Both the position numbers and the translations under genes were made by a program. Positions 45,919-54,068 of a DNA stretch of 64,000 nt are shown piece by piece; position 1 is the stretch's first letter, and each line of letters starts with the position of its first letter. The DNA lies in assembly GCA_017552985.1 (NCBI GenBank), contig JAFZNO010000103.1, forward strand, positions 1 through 64,000. Direction: 5' to 3'. The DNA is from Lachnospiraceae bacterium (lineage in GTDB: Bacteria > Bacillota > Clostridia > Lachnospirales > Lachnospiraceae). The notes beneath the pieces are model-generated. The model did not search any database and was not told the DNA's origin. It saw only the letters and a program-made list of their open reading frames with translations.

Positions 45919-46857
45919 ATGAAACTTTCAAGGAAAAGAAACGTGCGAAGAATGCTTTGCATCCTGTTGGTTTTGGCAGGTCTTCTTTGCGTGCTTTCTT
46001 CCTGCGAGGAAACCAAGCAAACGGACGGGCGGAAGGTGCAGGTGTACTATCTTTCGAACTCTGAGACGAAGGTGGAGGTTCATGAGTTTGACAGGCCGAC
46101 GGGAGCGACGGAGGAGCAGATCAATCTTTTGATGTCATACCTGGCTGCCATTCCGGAGAAGCCGGCATATAAATCCCCTTTGGCCATGGGATTTAGCGTA
46201 TTGAACATTGATTATTCGGAAGGAAGCTTTGTGCTGAACGTTGACGAGAAATACATGGATCTCAGTCCGACGACGGAGGTGCTGGTGCGGGCGGCCATCG
46301 TTCGCACGCTTGTGCAGGCGGACGGCGTGAAGCGCGTGCAGATACAGGTAAATGGTTCGCAGCTTGTGGACGCGGCGGGAGATCCCGTGGGCTGGATGAC
46401 GGCGGACCAGTTCATCCACAACGACGGAAGCGAGATCAATTCCTATGAGCAGATCCGCGTAAAGCTTTATTTTGCAAATGAGTCGGGGGACAGGCTGATC
46501 GCGGCTTATCGCGAAAAGTTCTATTCTACCAACACGCCCTTGGAGCGATTCGTCGTGGATGAGATCCTTGCCGGCCCCAGCGGAAAGATTGCAGGGCTTT
46601 ATCCTACCGTCAATTCGGACGTCAAGATCCTCAGCGTTATGACGAAGGATGGCATTTGTTACCTGAATTTTGATTCCAACTTTTTAGAGGCCGTGGGCAA
46701 CGTCACCTTGGAGGTGGAGATTTATTCCCTCGTCAACACCCTGACGGAGCTGCAGAGCGTGAACCGCGTGCAGATCCTCGTCAACGGCGAGGTCCCTGAC
46801 GTCTTCGGCAGCGCCACCTTCGACCGCAACCTCGACCTCGTAACCACTCTCGAATAA
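45919..46857 (+). CDS. Lipoprotein with two GerMN domains
   Basis: 312 aa, GGGAGGA ribosome site. Signal peptide with lipobox VLSSC. Two GerMN (sporulation/germination) domains at about 35-165 and 175-310: VQVYYLSNSETKV... and VKLYFANESGDRLI..., each with an LERF or EEQIN-type helix and a VNG strand near the end. GerMN domains are found in spore germination GerM and in LpqB with a two-component system. Here too it follows a sensor kinase, so it may modulate that kinase outside the membrane. Confidence 0.85.
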   Translation: MKLSRKRNVRRMLCILLVLAGLLCVLSSCEETKQTDGRKVQVYYLSNSETKVEVHEFDRPTGATEEQINLLMSYLAAIPEKPAYKSPLAMGFSVLNIDYSEGSFVLNVDEKYMDLSPTTEVLVRAAIVRTLVQADGVKRVQIQVNGSQLVDAAGDPVGWMTADQFIHNDGSEINSYEQIRVKLYFANESGDRLIAAYREKFYSTNTPLERFVVDEILAGPSGKIAGLYPTVNSDVKILSVMTKDGICYLNFDSNFLEAVGNVTLEVEIYSLVNTLTELQSVNRVQILVNGEVPDVFGSATFDRNLDLVTTLE

Positions 46858-46904
46858 AGTGTGTCAGTAGACAATCCCCTTAAATGAAGAAAGGAGAATA
46901 AGAA

Positions 46905-49592
46905 ATGAAGAGGCCCTTGTTTTGGGTCTGTATTGCGTTGGCGGTCGCAGCCGTGCTGAACGTGCTCCTTAGCGGCGCGGCAAACCAAGCGGCAAGGTTA
47001 CGGCAAGCTTGGCCAAAGGATCCGCCTTGGGCAGGGGAAAAAGTGATTTTCTCCGGCAAGGTGTGCGAAAAGGGATTCCAAGGCGACAAAGAATATTTTC
47101 TTTTAACAGATCTTTCATCAAATCAAAATGCCGCAACGTCGCGGCAGATCATTTCCATTTTACAAAACATGAAAACGGACCGGATCCAGTGCTTTTTGGC
47201 AGCGGAGCCTGGCGAAGCAATGCCCAAAATCGGCAGCAGGGTAAGGGTGGAAGGGGAGTTTTCCTTCTTTCAGGCGGCGACCAATCCGGGAGAATTTGAT
47301 TACGCGAAGTATTATCAGGGCAAGCGGATCGGAGGGGCAATGCCGGAGGCAAGTCTCTTGGAAGAGAGCAGCCGGTACAATCCGTTGCGGGAAGGGCTTG
47401 CTGAGCTGAGAGCGTACTTTGGCAGGCGCTTGGACTATGTGTTTCCAGAGAAGGAGGCGGGGGTCATGCGCGCCATGCTCTTGGGTGACCGGACGCAGCT
47501 GGATCCGGAACTGCGAGAACTCTATCAAGAGGGCGGGATCGTGCATATCCTTAGCATTTCAGGGCTTCACGTCACGCTTCTCGGCATGGGACTATTTTCC
47601 CTGCTGCGCCGTCTTGGCATGAGAATCGGGCCTGCCGCAGTGATGGCGGGGAGCGTGTTGCTTCTGTATGGCATCATGACGGGTATGAGCGTCTCAGCCT
47701 GCCGTGCCATCGGCATGTTTTTGCTGCGAATGCTGGCGCTGCTTGTGGGGCGGACCTATGACCTGCCGACGGCAGTTGCCGTTATGGCGTGTTCCATGCT
47801 GTGCCTGGAACCGGTAAACGGGCTGAATTCCGGATTTTGGCTTTCCTTTGGATCCATTTTCGGCGTGGGAATCGTGTTGCCCGTGCTGGAAAGAATCAGC
47901 AGGGATTGGTTCGGGACAAAACGCATGGCGGCGGGCACGGATCGGTCCAGAGCTTTCCGCATGGCGGCATGCGGCATGCGGGTGGCAGGGTTGGCAGAGC
48001 GGCTGATGGCAGGCTGCACGCGAGAATCATGCCTTGCGGAGCGGCTGACGGAACATCTGATGGAACGATTGACGGCGCTTGGCAGGGGAATTTTCCGCGC
48101 CCTAAGGGCGGGCTTCTCAATCCTTTTGGCGACGTTGCCACTGACGCTTTGGTTCTACTATGAGGTCCCGACGTACGCCACCTTATGGAATCTGCTTGTG
48201 ATTCCACTCATGGGCCCCCTTCTTTTGTCTGGCATGACCGCCATGCTGATCCCGGGGCTGGGGATCCTCGGGACGATTGACGTTCTGGGCTTGCGTTTTT
48301 TTGAGAAGTTATGTCTATGGGCGAGAGAACTGCCATTTTCTACTTGGAATCCAGGCTGCCCAAAGGTCTGGCAGATCGTTGCATATTACGTGTTGTTGAG
48401 TTTCATTCTGGGGAGTTTGTGGGTGAGAAGTAAAAAGGAAGCGAGCAAGGATCAGGAAAGAAGTGGCAAGGATGTGGCAGACAAGAAGCAAGGAAGAAGG
48501 AATGACATGGATGAGGCATGCGAAGAGCAAGGCAGAAGGAGTGACAAGAATGAGGCATGCAAGGAACAAGGCAGAAGTAGGAGCAAGAAAAAGGCGTGCG
48601 AGGTGCAACTTAGAAGAAAGAATAAGGAAGAAATCGGCATGAAACGGCTGAAACGATGGACGCTGAGTTTTTCCTGGCTTCTTGTCGCAGCTCCAATTCT
48701 GATCTTTACCATATCAGCAAGGCGCGTGACGGGCATGACGTTCCTGGATGTAGGGCAGGGAGATTGTGTCTTCATCCGCTTGGAAAACGGTCAGACGTGG
48801 CTGTATGATTGTGGCAGCACCAGCAGGAAGGACGTGGGGGAGAAGGTGCTGCTTCCCTTCTTAAAGCATGAGGGGATTCATCATCTAAATGGCATTTTCG
48901 TCTCCCACGCCGACAGGGATCACGTGAGCGGCATCACGGAGCTTTTGCAACGTGCGCGGCAGGAGGGCATTCGGATTGACCAATTGTATCTTCCAAACTG
49001 GGAGCAGGCAGAAGAAAGCTTTTCCGAAGTGCTGCAGGCGGCAGGAGACCAGTCCGAGTTGCTGCAGGCGGCAAGAGACCAGTCCGAGTTGCTGCAGGCG
49101 GCAGGGCAATCTTCAGGCATTCAGATCCAATATTTATCTGCCGGCAATGTTTTGACGGGAAAGAACGTCACGTTCCTGGCGTTGCATCCACGGGAAAAGA
49201 GCAATGGCGTTGACGGCAATGAAGATTCCCTTTGCCTTTGGGTCTGCCTGGAGTGGCGGGGAGAGACGATGACGGCGCTTCTGACCGGCGACGTCCAAGG
49301 CGCGGGAGAGAAGGAATTGCTGGAAGAATTGCGTGCGCGCGGGATCAGCGAGGTCACGGTCCTAAAATGTGCGCATCATGGCTCGCAAAATGCGACTTCT
49401 TCGGAATTCCTGGCCCAAATGGATGCGGACGTCACGGTCATTTCCTGCGGAAGAAACAACGTCTACGGCCATCCTCACGAAGAATTACTGCAACGCCTCC
49501 TAAGTGACGGCACCACCGTTCTCCGCACCGACCGCGTCGGTGCCATCACCATACAAATTAATAAAACGCGCGTGTGGGTATATGTGAAATGA
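46905..49592 (+). CDS. comEC: ComEC/Rec2 DNA-uptake channel protein
   Basis: 895 aa, AAAGGAG ribosome site. Order: N-terminal DUF4131-like domain with OB fold (10-180), the competence TM domain (VHILSISGLHVTLLGMG; about 10 TM helices, to 515), then a C-terminal metallo-beta-lactamase domain (LDVGQGDCVFI, SHADRDHVSG with the metal ligands, CAHHGSQNAT). It carries single-stranded DNA across the membrane. Two unusual insertions: a basic 13-residue repeat between the TM and hydrolase domains (48472-48627) and a 10-residue SELLQAAxDQ repeat (49031-49106). Confidence 0.93.
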   Translation: MKRPLFWVCIALAVAAVLNVLLSGAANQAARLRQAWPKDPPWAGEKVIFSGKVCEKGFQGDKEYFLLTDLSSNQNAATSRQIISILQNMKTDRIQCFLAAEPGEAMPKIGSRVRVEGEFSFFQAATNPGEFDYAKYYQGKRIGGAMPEASLLEESSRYNPLREGLAELRAYFGRRLDYVFPEKEAGVMRAMLLGDRTQLDPELRELYQEGGIVHILSISGLHVTLLGMGLFSLLRRLGMRIGPAAVMAGSVLLLYGIMTGMSVSACRAIGMFLLRMLALLVGRTYDLPTAVAVMACSMLCLEPVNGLNSGFWLSFGSIFGVGIVLPVLERISRDWFGTKRMAAGTDRSRAFRMAACGMRVAGLAERLMAGCTRESCLAERLTEHLMERLTALGRGIFRALRAGFSILLATLPLTLWFYYEVPTYATLWNLLVIPLMGPLLLSGMTAMLIPGLGILGTIDVLGLRFFEKLCLWARELPFSTWNPGCPKVWQIVAYYVLLSFILGSLWVRSKKEASKDQERSGKDVADKKQGRRNDMDEACEEQGRRSDKNEACKEQGRSRSKKKACEVQLRRKNKEEIGMKRLKRWTLSFSWLLVAAPILIFTISARRVTGMTFLDVGQGDCVFIRLENGQTWLYDCGSTSRKDVGEKVLLPFLKHEGIHHLNGIFVSHADRDHVSGITELLQRARQEGIRIDQLYLPNWEQAEESFSEVLQAAGDQSELLQAARDQSELLQAAGQSSGIQIQYLSAGNVLTGKNVTFLALHPREKSNGVDGNEDSLCLWVCLEWRGETMTALLTGDVQGAGEKELLEELRARGISEVTVLKCAHHGSQNATSSEFLAQMDADVTVISCGRNNVYGHPHEELLQRLLSDGTTVLRTDRVGAITIQINKTRVWVYVK
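48472..48627 (+). repeat. Four 39-bp repeats in the comEC linker
   Basis: Imperfect units begin at about 48472, 48511, 48550 and 48589. Each codes for 13 residues of the type EACEEQGRRSDKN, giving a basic, Cys-containing linker between the channel and hydrolase domains of ComEC. The reading frame is kept. Confidence 0.75.
49031..49106 (+). repeat. 30-bp in-frame tandem repeats in comEC
   Basis: Two and a half copies of a 30-bp unit starting at 49031, 49061 and 49091 (GCTGCAGGCGGCARGAGACC then AGTCCGAGTT). They code LLQAAxDQSE within the metallo-beta-lactamase-like domain. The few differences between copies point to recent expansion. Confidence 0.9.
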
Positions 49593-50120
49593 TCACGCCG
49601 TTATACCCAAAATCGCTGGCAAACTATGGGTAAAAAACGAGTATAAAGGGAAATATGCCTAAGGTATTTTCAATTGTGGGTATATAGATAATAAGTTGCA
49701 TGGAATTACCCAAGGAAGATGAATATGTGTGGGTATTTAGTGATAATAATACCACATATACCCAAGGAATAATGAGCAATGGGTATAACTGGCACGGAAT
49801 AACCTATTTACCCACATAAAAAGAAATTCGATGGGTAAAATTGCATGAAACGATCCGTATAACCCACAGTAAATCTAATAGTGGGTAATATTGAAACAAT
49901 GAAGTCGATTTACCCAAGGAATTTTGAAACGCGAGGGTATTTAATGATGAATAACGTCGCATATACCCAAGAAATTGTAGTCGATGGGTTAAAAAAGCAA
50001 AGATAATGTTGTTTACCCTAGAAAAATATAATTCTATGGGTAAAATCGAGCCCAACCACTTCAAATTACCCGCAAGAATCTTTTAGTGGGTATTATTTTG
50101 ATAAAACATATGATTTGCCC
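49576..50120 (+). repeat. Array 1 of phased TACCC...GGGTA motifs, period ~51 bp
   Basis: GGGTA starts at 49576 (in the comEC 3' end), 49628, 49678, 49731, 49781, 49833, 49883, 49935, 49986 (GGGTT), 50038, 50088. TACCC or a one-to-two-base variant starts at 49604, 49656, 49707, 49759, 49809, 49861, 49911, 49964, 50014, 50067, 50116. Each TACCC precedes a GGGTA by 21-24 bp, and the unit recurs every 49-53 bp. Sequence between motifs is AT-rich and not conserved. This accounts for the whole gene-free stretch 49593-50190. Confidence 0.88.
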
Positions 50121-50190
50121 ATGGAAAAATACTTATACGAACACGGAGTTGTTATGACAATAATCAAGAAAACAAAGGAGACAAGAAAGC

Positions 50191-50982
50191 ATGATTTATT
50201 GGAGTAGTAAGCAGGCAGAGAAGCAAATGGAAGCAGCGCTGAAGGAATTAAAGATGCTGGACAAAGCGGAAAAAGGTTTGCCCAAAGGCGAGTTGTTTTG
50301 TGCAAAAAACCGGAAGTATTACAAGTGGTACGTTCGTGATAAAAATGGACTTACCTACTTACCTAAAAAGAATGAAGAAGTTGCCAAGAAATTGGCGCTA
50401 AAGAAGTATAATAACGTAAGGAGAAAAGAATTGGAAGGTTTCATGCGAGCATGTAAATCTTATCTTCATTACATAAAACGATGGGAAGGAAAAACAGAAA
50501 AGCTACTTTGTCATACGGAATTCGGAAGGCTTTTGCAGGGAGAGTTTCTGCCAACCAAGGAAGCGCTTCGCATTTGGCAGGAGCAGGAATACGAGAATTG
50601 TCAAAAACATCCGGAAAACCTTATCATAAAAGGAACAGGAGGAAAGTATCTGCGCTCCAAGTCAGAAGCAATGATTGATGCGGTGCTGACGAAATATCAC
50701 GTTCCATTTCATTACGAAGAAAAATTAGTACTCGGTAACCTAGTCGTTTATCCGGATTTTGTGATCCGGCATCCAGTTAGCGGAGAATATTATTACTGGG
50801 AACATTTTGGCTTGATGGATGACGAGGAATACGTTGAAAATGCTTGCCAAAAGATCAAATCATACTGTAAAAATGGCATTATCCCGTCGGATCGCCTTAT
50901 CATGACGTTTGAATCCAAACAAAATCCATTTAGCATGGAAATGGCAGAAAAGGTCATCAAGGATTATTTTTTGGAAAACTGA
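50191..50982 (+). CDS. Probable PD-(D/E)XK-type nuclease
   Basis: 263 aa, AAAGGAGACAAGAAAGC upstream. N-terminal 150 residues are Lys-rich and helical. The C-terminal part has SKSEAMIDAVLTKYHVPFHYE, then VVYPDFVIRHP and EYYYWEHFGLMDDEEY, fitting the PD-(D/E)XK layout (Glu, PDF, ExH with His replacing Lys) of nuclease-like domains. Target and cleavage activity unproven. AT-rich, unlike flanking comEC. It is the first gene after phased array 1 and begins about 70 bases past the last motif. Confidence 0.6.
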   Translation: MIYWSSKQAEKQMEAALKELKMLDKAEKGLPKGELFCAKNRKYYKWYVRDKNGLTYLPKKNEEVAKKLALKKYNNVRRKELEGFMRACKSYLHYIKRWEGKTEKLLCHTEFGRLLQGEFLPTKEALRIWQEQEYENCQKHPENLIIKGTGGKYLRSKSEAMIDAVLTKYHVPFHYEEKLVLGNLVVYPDFVIRHPVSGEYYYWEHFGLMDDEEYVENACQKIKSYCKNGIIPSDRLIMTFESKQNPFSMEMAEKVIKDYFLEN

Positions 50983-51010
50983 CGGTACTTGGGTTATACC
51001 ACGGGTAGAA

Positions 51011-51039
51011 TTGACGTTAGGTACGTGGGAGGGTATAAT
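51011..51039 (+). promoter_or_regulatory. Near-consensus promoter before the tRNA halves
   Basis: TTGACG (51011-51016), 17-bp spacer, perfect TATAAT (51034-51039). Expected transcription start is near 51046, 35 bases before the tRNA 3' half. No protein start follows for 200 bases, so the first product is an untranslated RNA. Confidence 0.7.
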
Positions 51040-51080
51040 GAATCTTAGCTGGCAGCTAGTCAGGTTTACTTCTTGGTCAA

Positions 51081-51149
51081 AAGAGGTGTCGCGGGTTCGA
51101 TTCCCGCCGTCTCCGAAAGGAGGCGTAGCTCAGTGGGTAGAGCACTTTT
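51081..51149 (+). pseudogene. tRNA body in permuted order: 3' half, GAAA linker, 5' half
   Basis: 3' half: AAGAG (39-43), GTGTC (44-48), GCGGG-TTCGATT-CCCGC (T arm), CGTCTCC (acceptor), at 51081-51114, then G and AAA (no CCA). 5' half: GGAGGCG (acceptor), TA, GCTC-AGTGGGTA-GAGC (D arm), A, CTTTT (27-31), at 51119-51149. Put together, the acceptor pairs 7/7 (one G-U), D stem 4/4, anticodon stem 5/5 (one G-U), T stem 5/5. U8, A14, G15-C48, G18-G19, A21 are in place. The anticodon loop is not resolved. It could be a permuted tRNA gene or the remains of two tandem tRNAs. Confidence 0.6.
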
Positions 51150-51248
51150 TATAATTTGACGATTTCGCCGGCGTTTTTGCCCGCAGCTAGCGATGCTTAC
51201 TTCACTCCAGGATTAGTGTCGCAATATCGCGGGCCAAAAGGAGAAAAG

Positions 51249-53420
51249 ATGGAACTGGTTTTTAAGGAGTATTTATTTCAAAAGCATTTCCTGGTGCATG
51301 AGGGAACGGGAGAGGCGAAGGAGAACGAAGCGTACGTATTTGAGACGCTGTTTGCCCTTGCCAATCTGCTGAACGTCTCCATCACCGACGGAAAAGAATT
51401 GGCACAAAAGGACATGATCGAGTTTGCCTCAAGGATGATCGGACAGGTCGTGCCGAAGCCTTTTTATGAAGGCTTTCCGCAGACCGTGAGAGAGCTGTCA
51501 CCCGATCAGCTGCTGTTTGATCAGATCGTGCATTATACCATGACTTACGGTTTCGGGAATTTTTCCGAGGCAGGACATTCCCTGTTTGAGGAGAATTTCC
51601 AGCGCATGGCGTTCAAGGAAAACTGTGAGATCAAGGAATTCGCGATCATAACGGAAGAGGAGGCCGTAAAGCGGCTTACCGGATACGTGGAGAATCTTCT
51701 CGCTTCCAGCAGGCCTTTGAACGACAACCAGTTCCATATGATCTGCGCATTTATTCGCACGTATGGTTACAAGGTGGAGCAATGTGCATCCAAGAATACC
51801 ATCGTGAAGCTGATGGTGGATCTCCGCGATCTGCGGTTTGCAAGGTTTTTGAACCTGTCAGACGTGATCAAGGTACTTGATGAGATTAGCTTTGTAAATT
51901 ATCAGAATGAGAATCTGAAAAAGCTGAATCTTCGCAATCAGGACAGAAAGTTCCTGACGAGCGTGATCGATGAGTTGTTTGCAATCTCCCACGTGGACGT
52001 GCTGACGTGTTTTGAGAAAAAGGACGTTTGGTGTGGTTTGCTCCATCACCTGCATTACAAGCCGAAGTGCGACAAGGCGCAGGAGTTTGTGAATGACATG
52101 CGTGGTAAGGACAATCAGTCCGTTTATTCCGAGTTTGAAAGGCTGATCAATGCGCGGAACGTGCGCGGCGCCGTGACGTGTCTTAAGCAGGGCAAGGGTT
52201 CCGGGGCAGTGCTTCGCAATTTGGATTATATCATCAGCAGGATCGAAGAGCCCGAGGACCTTACGTTCGTGTTGCAATGCCTCGAGACGAAAAATAACGT
52301 CATGCTGATGCAGCTGCTTTTGCATTATACGAGAGTGCGCAAGCCCTTCGACGCACAGGGAAGAGTCTTTCGGTTTACGCGGCATAATACCATGCGTGTT
52401 CATCAGGAGATGCCGGAGGAGGTGACCCGCAGAAGGTCCGCGATTTCCGAAGGCCAGTCCGCCATGATCGCGCGGTTTGTGGAGGAGAACCTTCGCCGTA
52501 ATCTGAAGGGAAAGCTTGGAAAGGTTTACGTAGATGAAGCGATGAAGAATTTTGCACTTCCGTTGCAGGAGACGACCTCTCAAGGTGGCTTCGGCGTGCT
52601 TTCCAAGGGCTCAAGGCTTGCCATTCCTGAGGGCAAGAAAATCCGTGGCTTTACCTATTGGGAGAAGGTGGATGACATTGACCTTTCCGTCATCGGCATC
52701 GATGAAAACGGCAAACAAAAGGAATTCTCCTGGCGTACCATGGCCCAAAACCAATCGGAGGCGCTGACGTATTCCGGAGATGAAACCAGCGGATACAATG
52801 GTGGTTCGGAGTACTTTGACGTTGACGTTGAAGCATTCCGTAAGCTCTATCCTAAGATTAGGTCGATCATCTTCTGCAATAACGTGTTCTCCAGCGTAAA
52901 TTTTGAGACCTGTTATTGCACCGCGGGATACATGATGCGTGATCTTTTGGATTCCGGCGAGGTATTTGAGCCGAAGACGGTTGAAACTTCCTTCCGCGTG
53001 AATTGCCCCAGCACCTTTGCATATCTGTTTGGCATTGATCTCGAGACGAGAGAGTTTGTCTGGCTGAACGTTGCGCGGGGGAGCGAGGCCATCGTGGCTG
53101 GCGCGACAAGTCTTGCATTTTTGCTGGATTACTTTGACGTTACGAAGAAGATGAACGTGTATCGCTTCTTTGAATGGATGGCAGCGGAACTCGTGACGGA
53201 TCCCGCCGAGGCCGACGTGATCGTGACTGACAGCAGGGAAATCTGGGAGCAGGCAAACGCTGGCCACAACGTAAATGCAGATAGCCAGATAAACGTAGGC
53301 TTGCAGGAGAATGCTGGCGACAACGAGGAAGGCGGACGGCAGGAGAATGCCGGCGAGACTTCCAAGGAATGGATCCACAGCTATGATTTTGAAAGGCTTC
53401 TGGCTTTGATGAATCAATAA
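51249..53420 (+). CDS. Large protein with TerD-like domain
   Basis: 723 aa from ATG 51249 (AGGAG 5 bases upstream); the in-frame TTG at 51156 would start inside the tRNA-like region. Residues 1-400 are helical with no recognised family. Residues about 440-630 resemble a TerD fold: GSRLAIPEGKKIRGFTYWEK, DDIDLSVIGIDENGK, ALTYSGDETSGYNGGSEYFD, and IIFCNNVFSS. TerD domains bind Ca2+ and occur in tellurite/phage stress-response systems. The C-terminal 60 residues carry an Asn/Gly-rich imperfect repeat (ENAGDNEEGGRQENAGE). Set between the two phased arrays. Confidence 0.7.
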   Translation: MELVFKEYLFQKHFLVHEGTGEAKENEAYVFETLFALANLLNVSITDGKELAQKDMIEFASRMIGQVVPKPFYEGFPQTVRELSPDQLLFDQIVHYTMTYGFGNFSEAGHSLFEENFQRMAFKENCEIKEFAIITEEEAVKRLTGYVENLLASSRPLNDNQFHMICAFIRTYGYKVEQCASKNTIVKLMVDLRDLRFARFLNLSDVIKVLDEISFVNYQNENLKKLNLRNQDRKFLTSVIDELFAISHVDVLTCFEKKDVWCGLLHHLHYKPKCDKAQEFVNDMRGKDNQSVYSEFERLINARNVRGAVTCLKQGKGSGAVLRNLDYIISRIEEPEDLTFVLQCLETKNNVMLMQLLLHYTRVRKPFDAQGRVFRFTRHNTMRVHQEMPEEVTRRRSAISEGQSAMIARFVEENLRRNLKGKLGKVYVDEAMKNFALPLQETTSQGGFGVLSKGSRLAIPEGKKIRGFTYWEKVDDIDLSVIGIDENGKQKEFSWRTMAQNQSEALTYSGDETSGYNGGSEYFDVDVEAFRKLYPKIRSIIFCNNVFSSVNFETCYCTAGYMMRDLLDSGEVFEPKTVETSFRVNCPSTFAYLFGIDLETREFVWLNVARGSEAIVAGATSLAFLLDYFDVTKKMNVYRFFEWMAAELVTDPAEADVIVTDSREIWEQANAGHNVNADSQINVGLQENAGDNEEGGRQENAGETSKEWIHSYDFERLLALMNQ

Positions 53421-53456
53421 TTGGTTGCGGCAAAAAGAAAACGTAAATCAACAAAT

Positions 53457-53499
53457 CAAAACTCATGACGGGAAAGTGATTTCCGCCATGAGTTTTTTG
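53457..53499 (+). terminator. Rho-independent terminator after the TerD-like gene
   Basis: AAAACTCATGACGG (from 53458) pairs with CCGCCATGAGTTTT (from 53483) with one mismatch. Six T at the 3' side. It ends the TerD-like transcript before array 2. Confidence 0.85.
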
Positions 53500-53554
53500 A
53501 TTGCGAGAGTAGCCAGCGTGGTGAAAACGTGGGTTTTATCAGAAGATAATTAAG

Positions 53555-53972
53555 TATTTACCCGAGGTAAAAAGGAGAGTGGGTAAGGAGCGCGGAAAAG
53601 GAAGAAAATACCCACGGCAGCAGGGAAAACATGGGTAAAAGGAAGAAGGAAATGTTCTATATACCCAGGGGGAAAAGGAGTGTGGGTAAGGAGCGCGGAA
53701 AAGGAAGAAAATACCCACGGCAGCAGGGAAAACGTGGGTAAAGGAAGAAGGAAATGTTTTATATACCCAGGGGGAAAAGGAGTGTGGGTAAGGAGCGCGG
53801 ATTAGGAAGAAAATACCCATGGCAGCAGGAAAACATGGGTAAAAGGAAGAAGGAAATGTTTTATATACCCAGGGGGAAAACGAGTGTGGGTAAGGAGCGC
53901 GGGAAGGATGAAAAATACCCATGGCAGCAGAGAAAACATGGGTAAAGGAAGAATGAAGTGCGACAAATGCCC
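53555..53972 (+). repeat. Array 2 of phased TACCC...GGGTA motifs: four 102-bp tandem repeats
   Basis: Copies begin near 53556, 53658, 53760 and 53862, exactly 102 bp apart. Each holds two TACCC...GGGTA units. TACCC starts: 53559, 53609, 53662, 53712, 53764, 53814, 53866, 53916, 53968 (TGCCC). GGGTA starts: 53581, 53633, 53684, 53736, 53786, 53837, 53888, 53940. The spacings (22/24 within, 50/52 between) equal those of array 1. The sequence between motifs is G/A-rich and unlike array 1. No gene is supported in this stretch. Confidence 0.92.
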
Positions 53973-53996
53973 AAGATGAAAAAAGAAAATCAAGAA

Positions 53997-54046
53997 TTGA
54001 CAAAAGAAGTAGAAGGGTATATAGTTTAAATACCCCCAGGGGGTAT
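53997..54046 (+). promoter_or_regulatory. Copper-operon promoter with CsoR operator
   Basis: TTGACA (53997-54002), 17-bp spacer, TATAGT (54020-54025), followed by the perfect 17-bp palindrome ATACCCCCAGGGGGTAT (54030-54046) over the expected start site. C/G tracts flanked by AT are the known operator type of CsoR-family repressors, and csoR follows. Copper-released repression of csoR-copA is the natural reading. Confidence 0.85.
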
Positions 54047-54068
54047 ATTAAAAACTACAGAGACATGC

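Noticed and set aside
49576..50120. CRISPR array
   Set aside because: Units share only short ends (TACCC, GGGTA), not an identical 23-47-bp repeat, and no cas gene is near.
51041..51114. Ordinary, unpermuted tRNA ending at 51114
   Set aside because: Bases 51041-51047 do not pair with CGTCTCC, no D arm is seen at the right distance, and the promoter start (~51046) would fall inside it.
49576..53972. Integron-like attC cassette array
   Set aside because: No integron integrase and no gene cassettes between motif pairs; the spacing is too regular for attC sites.
53539..54003. Minus-strand 154-aa ORF with a 34-residue repeat
   Set aside because: It stays open only because the DNA repeat is 102 bp (a multiple of 3). 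TTG start, no ribosome site, no known fold, and both strands are open.
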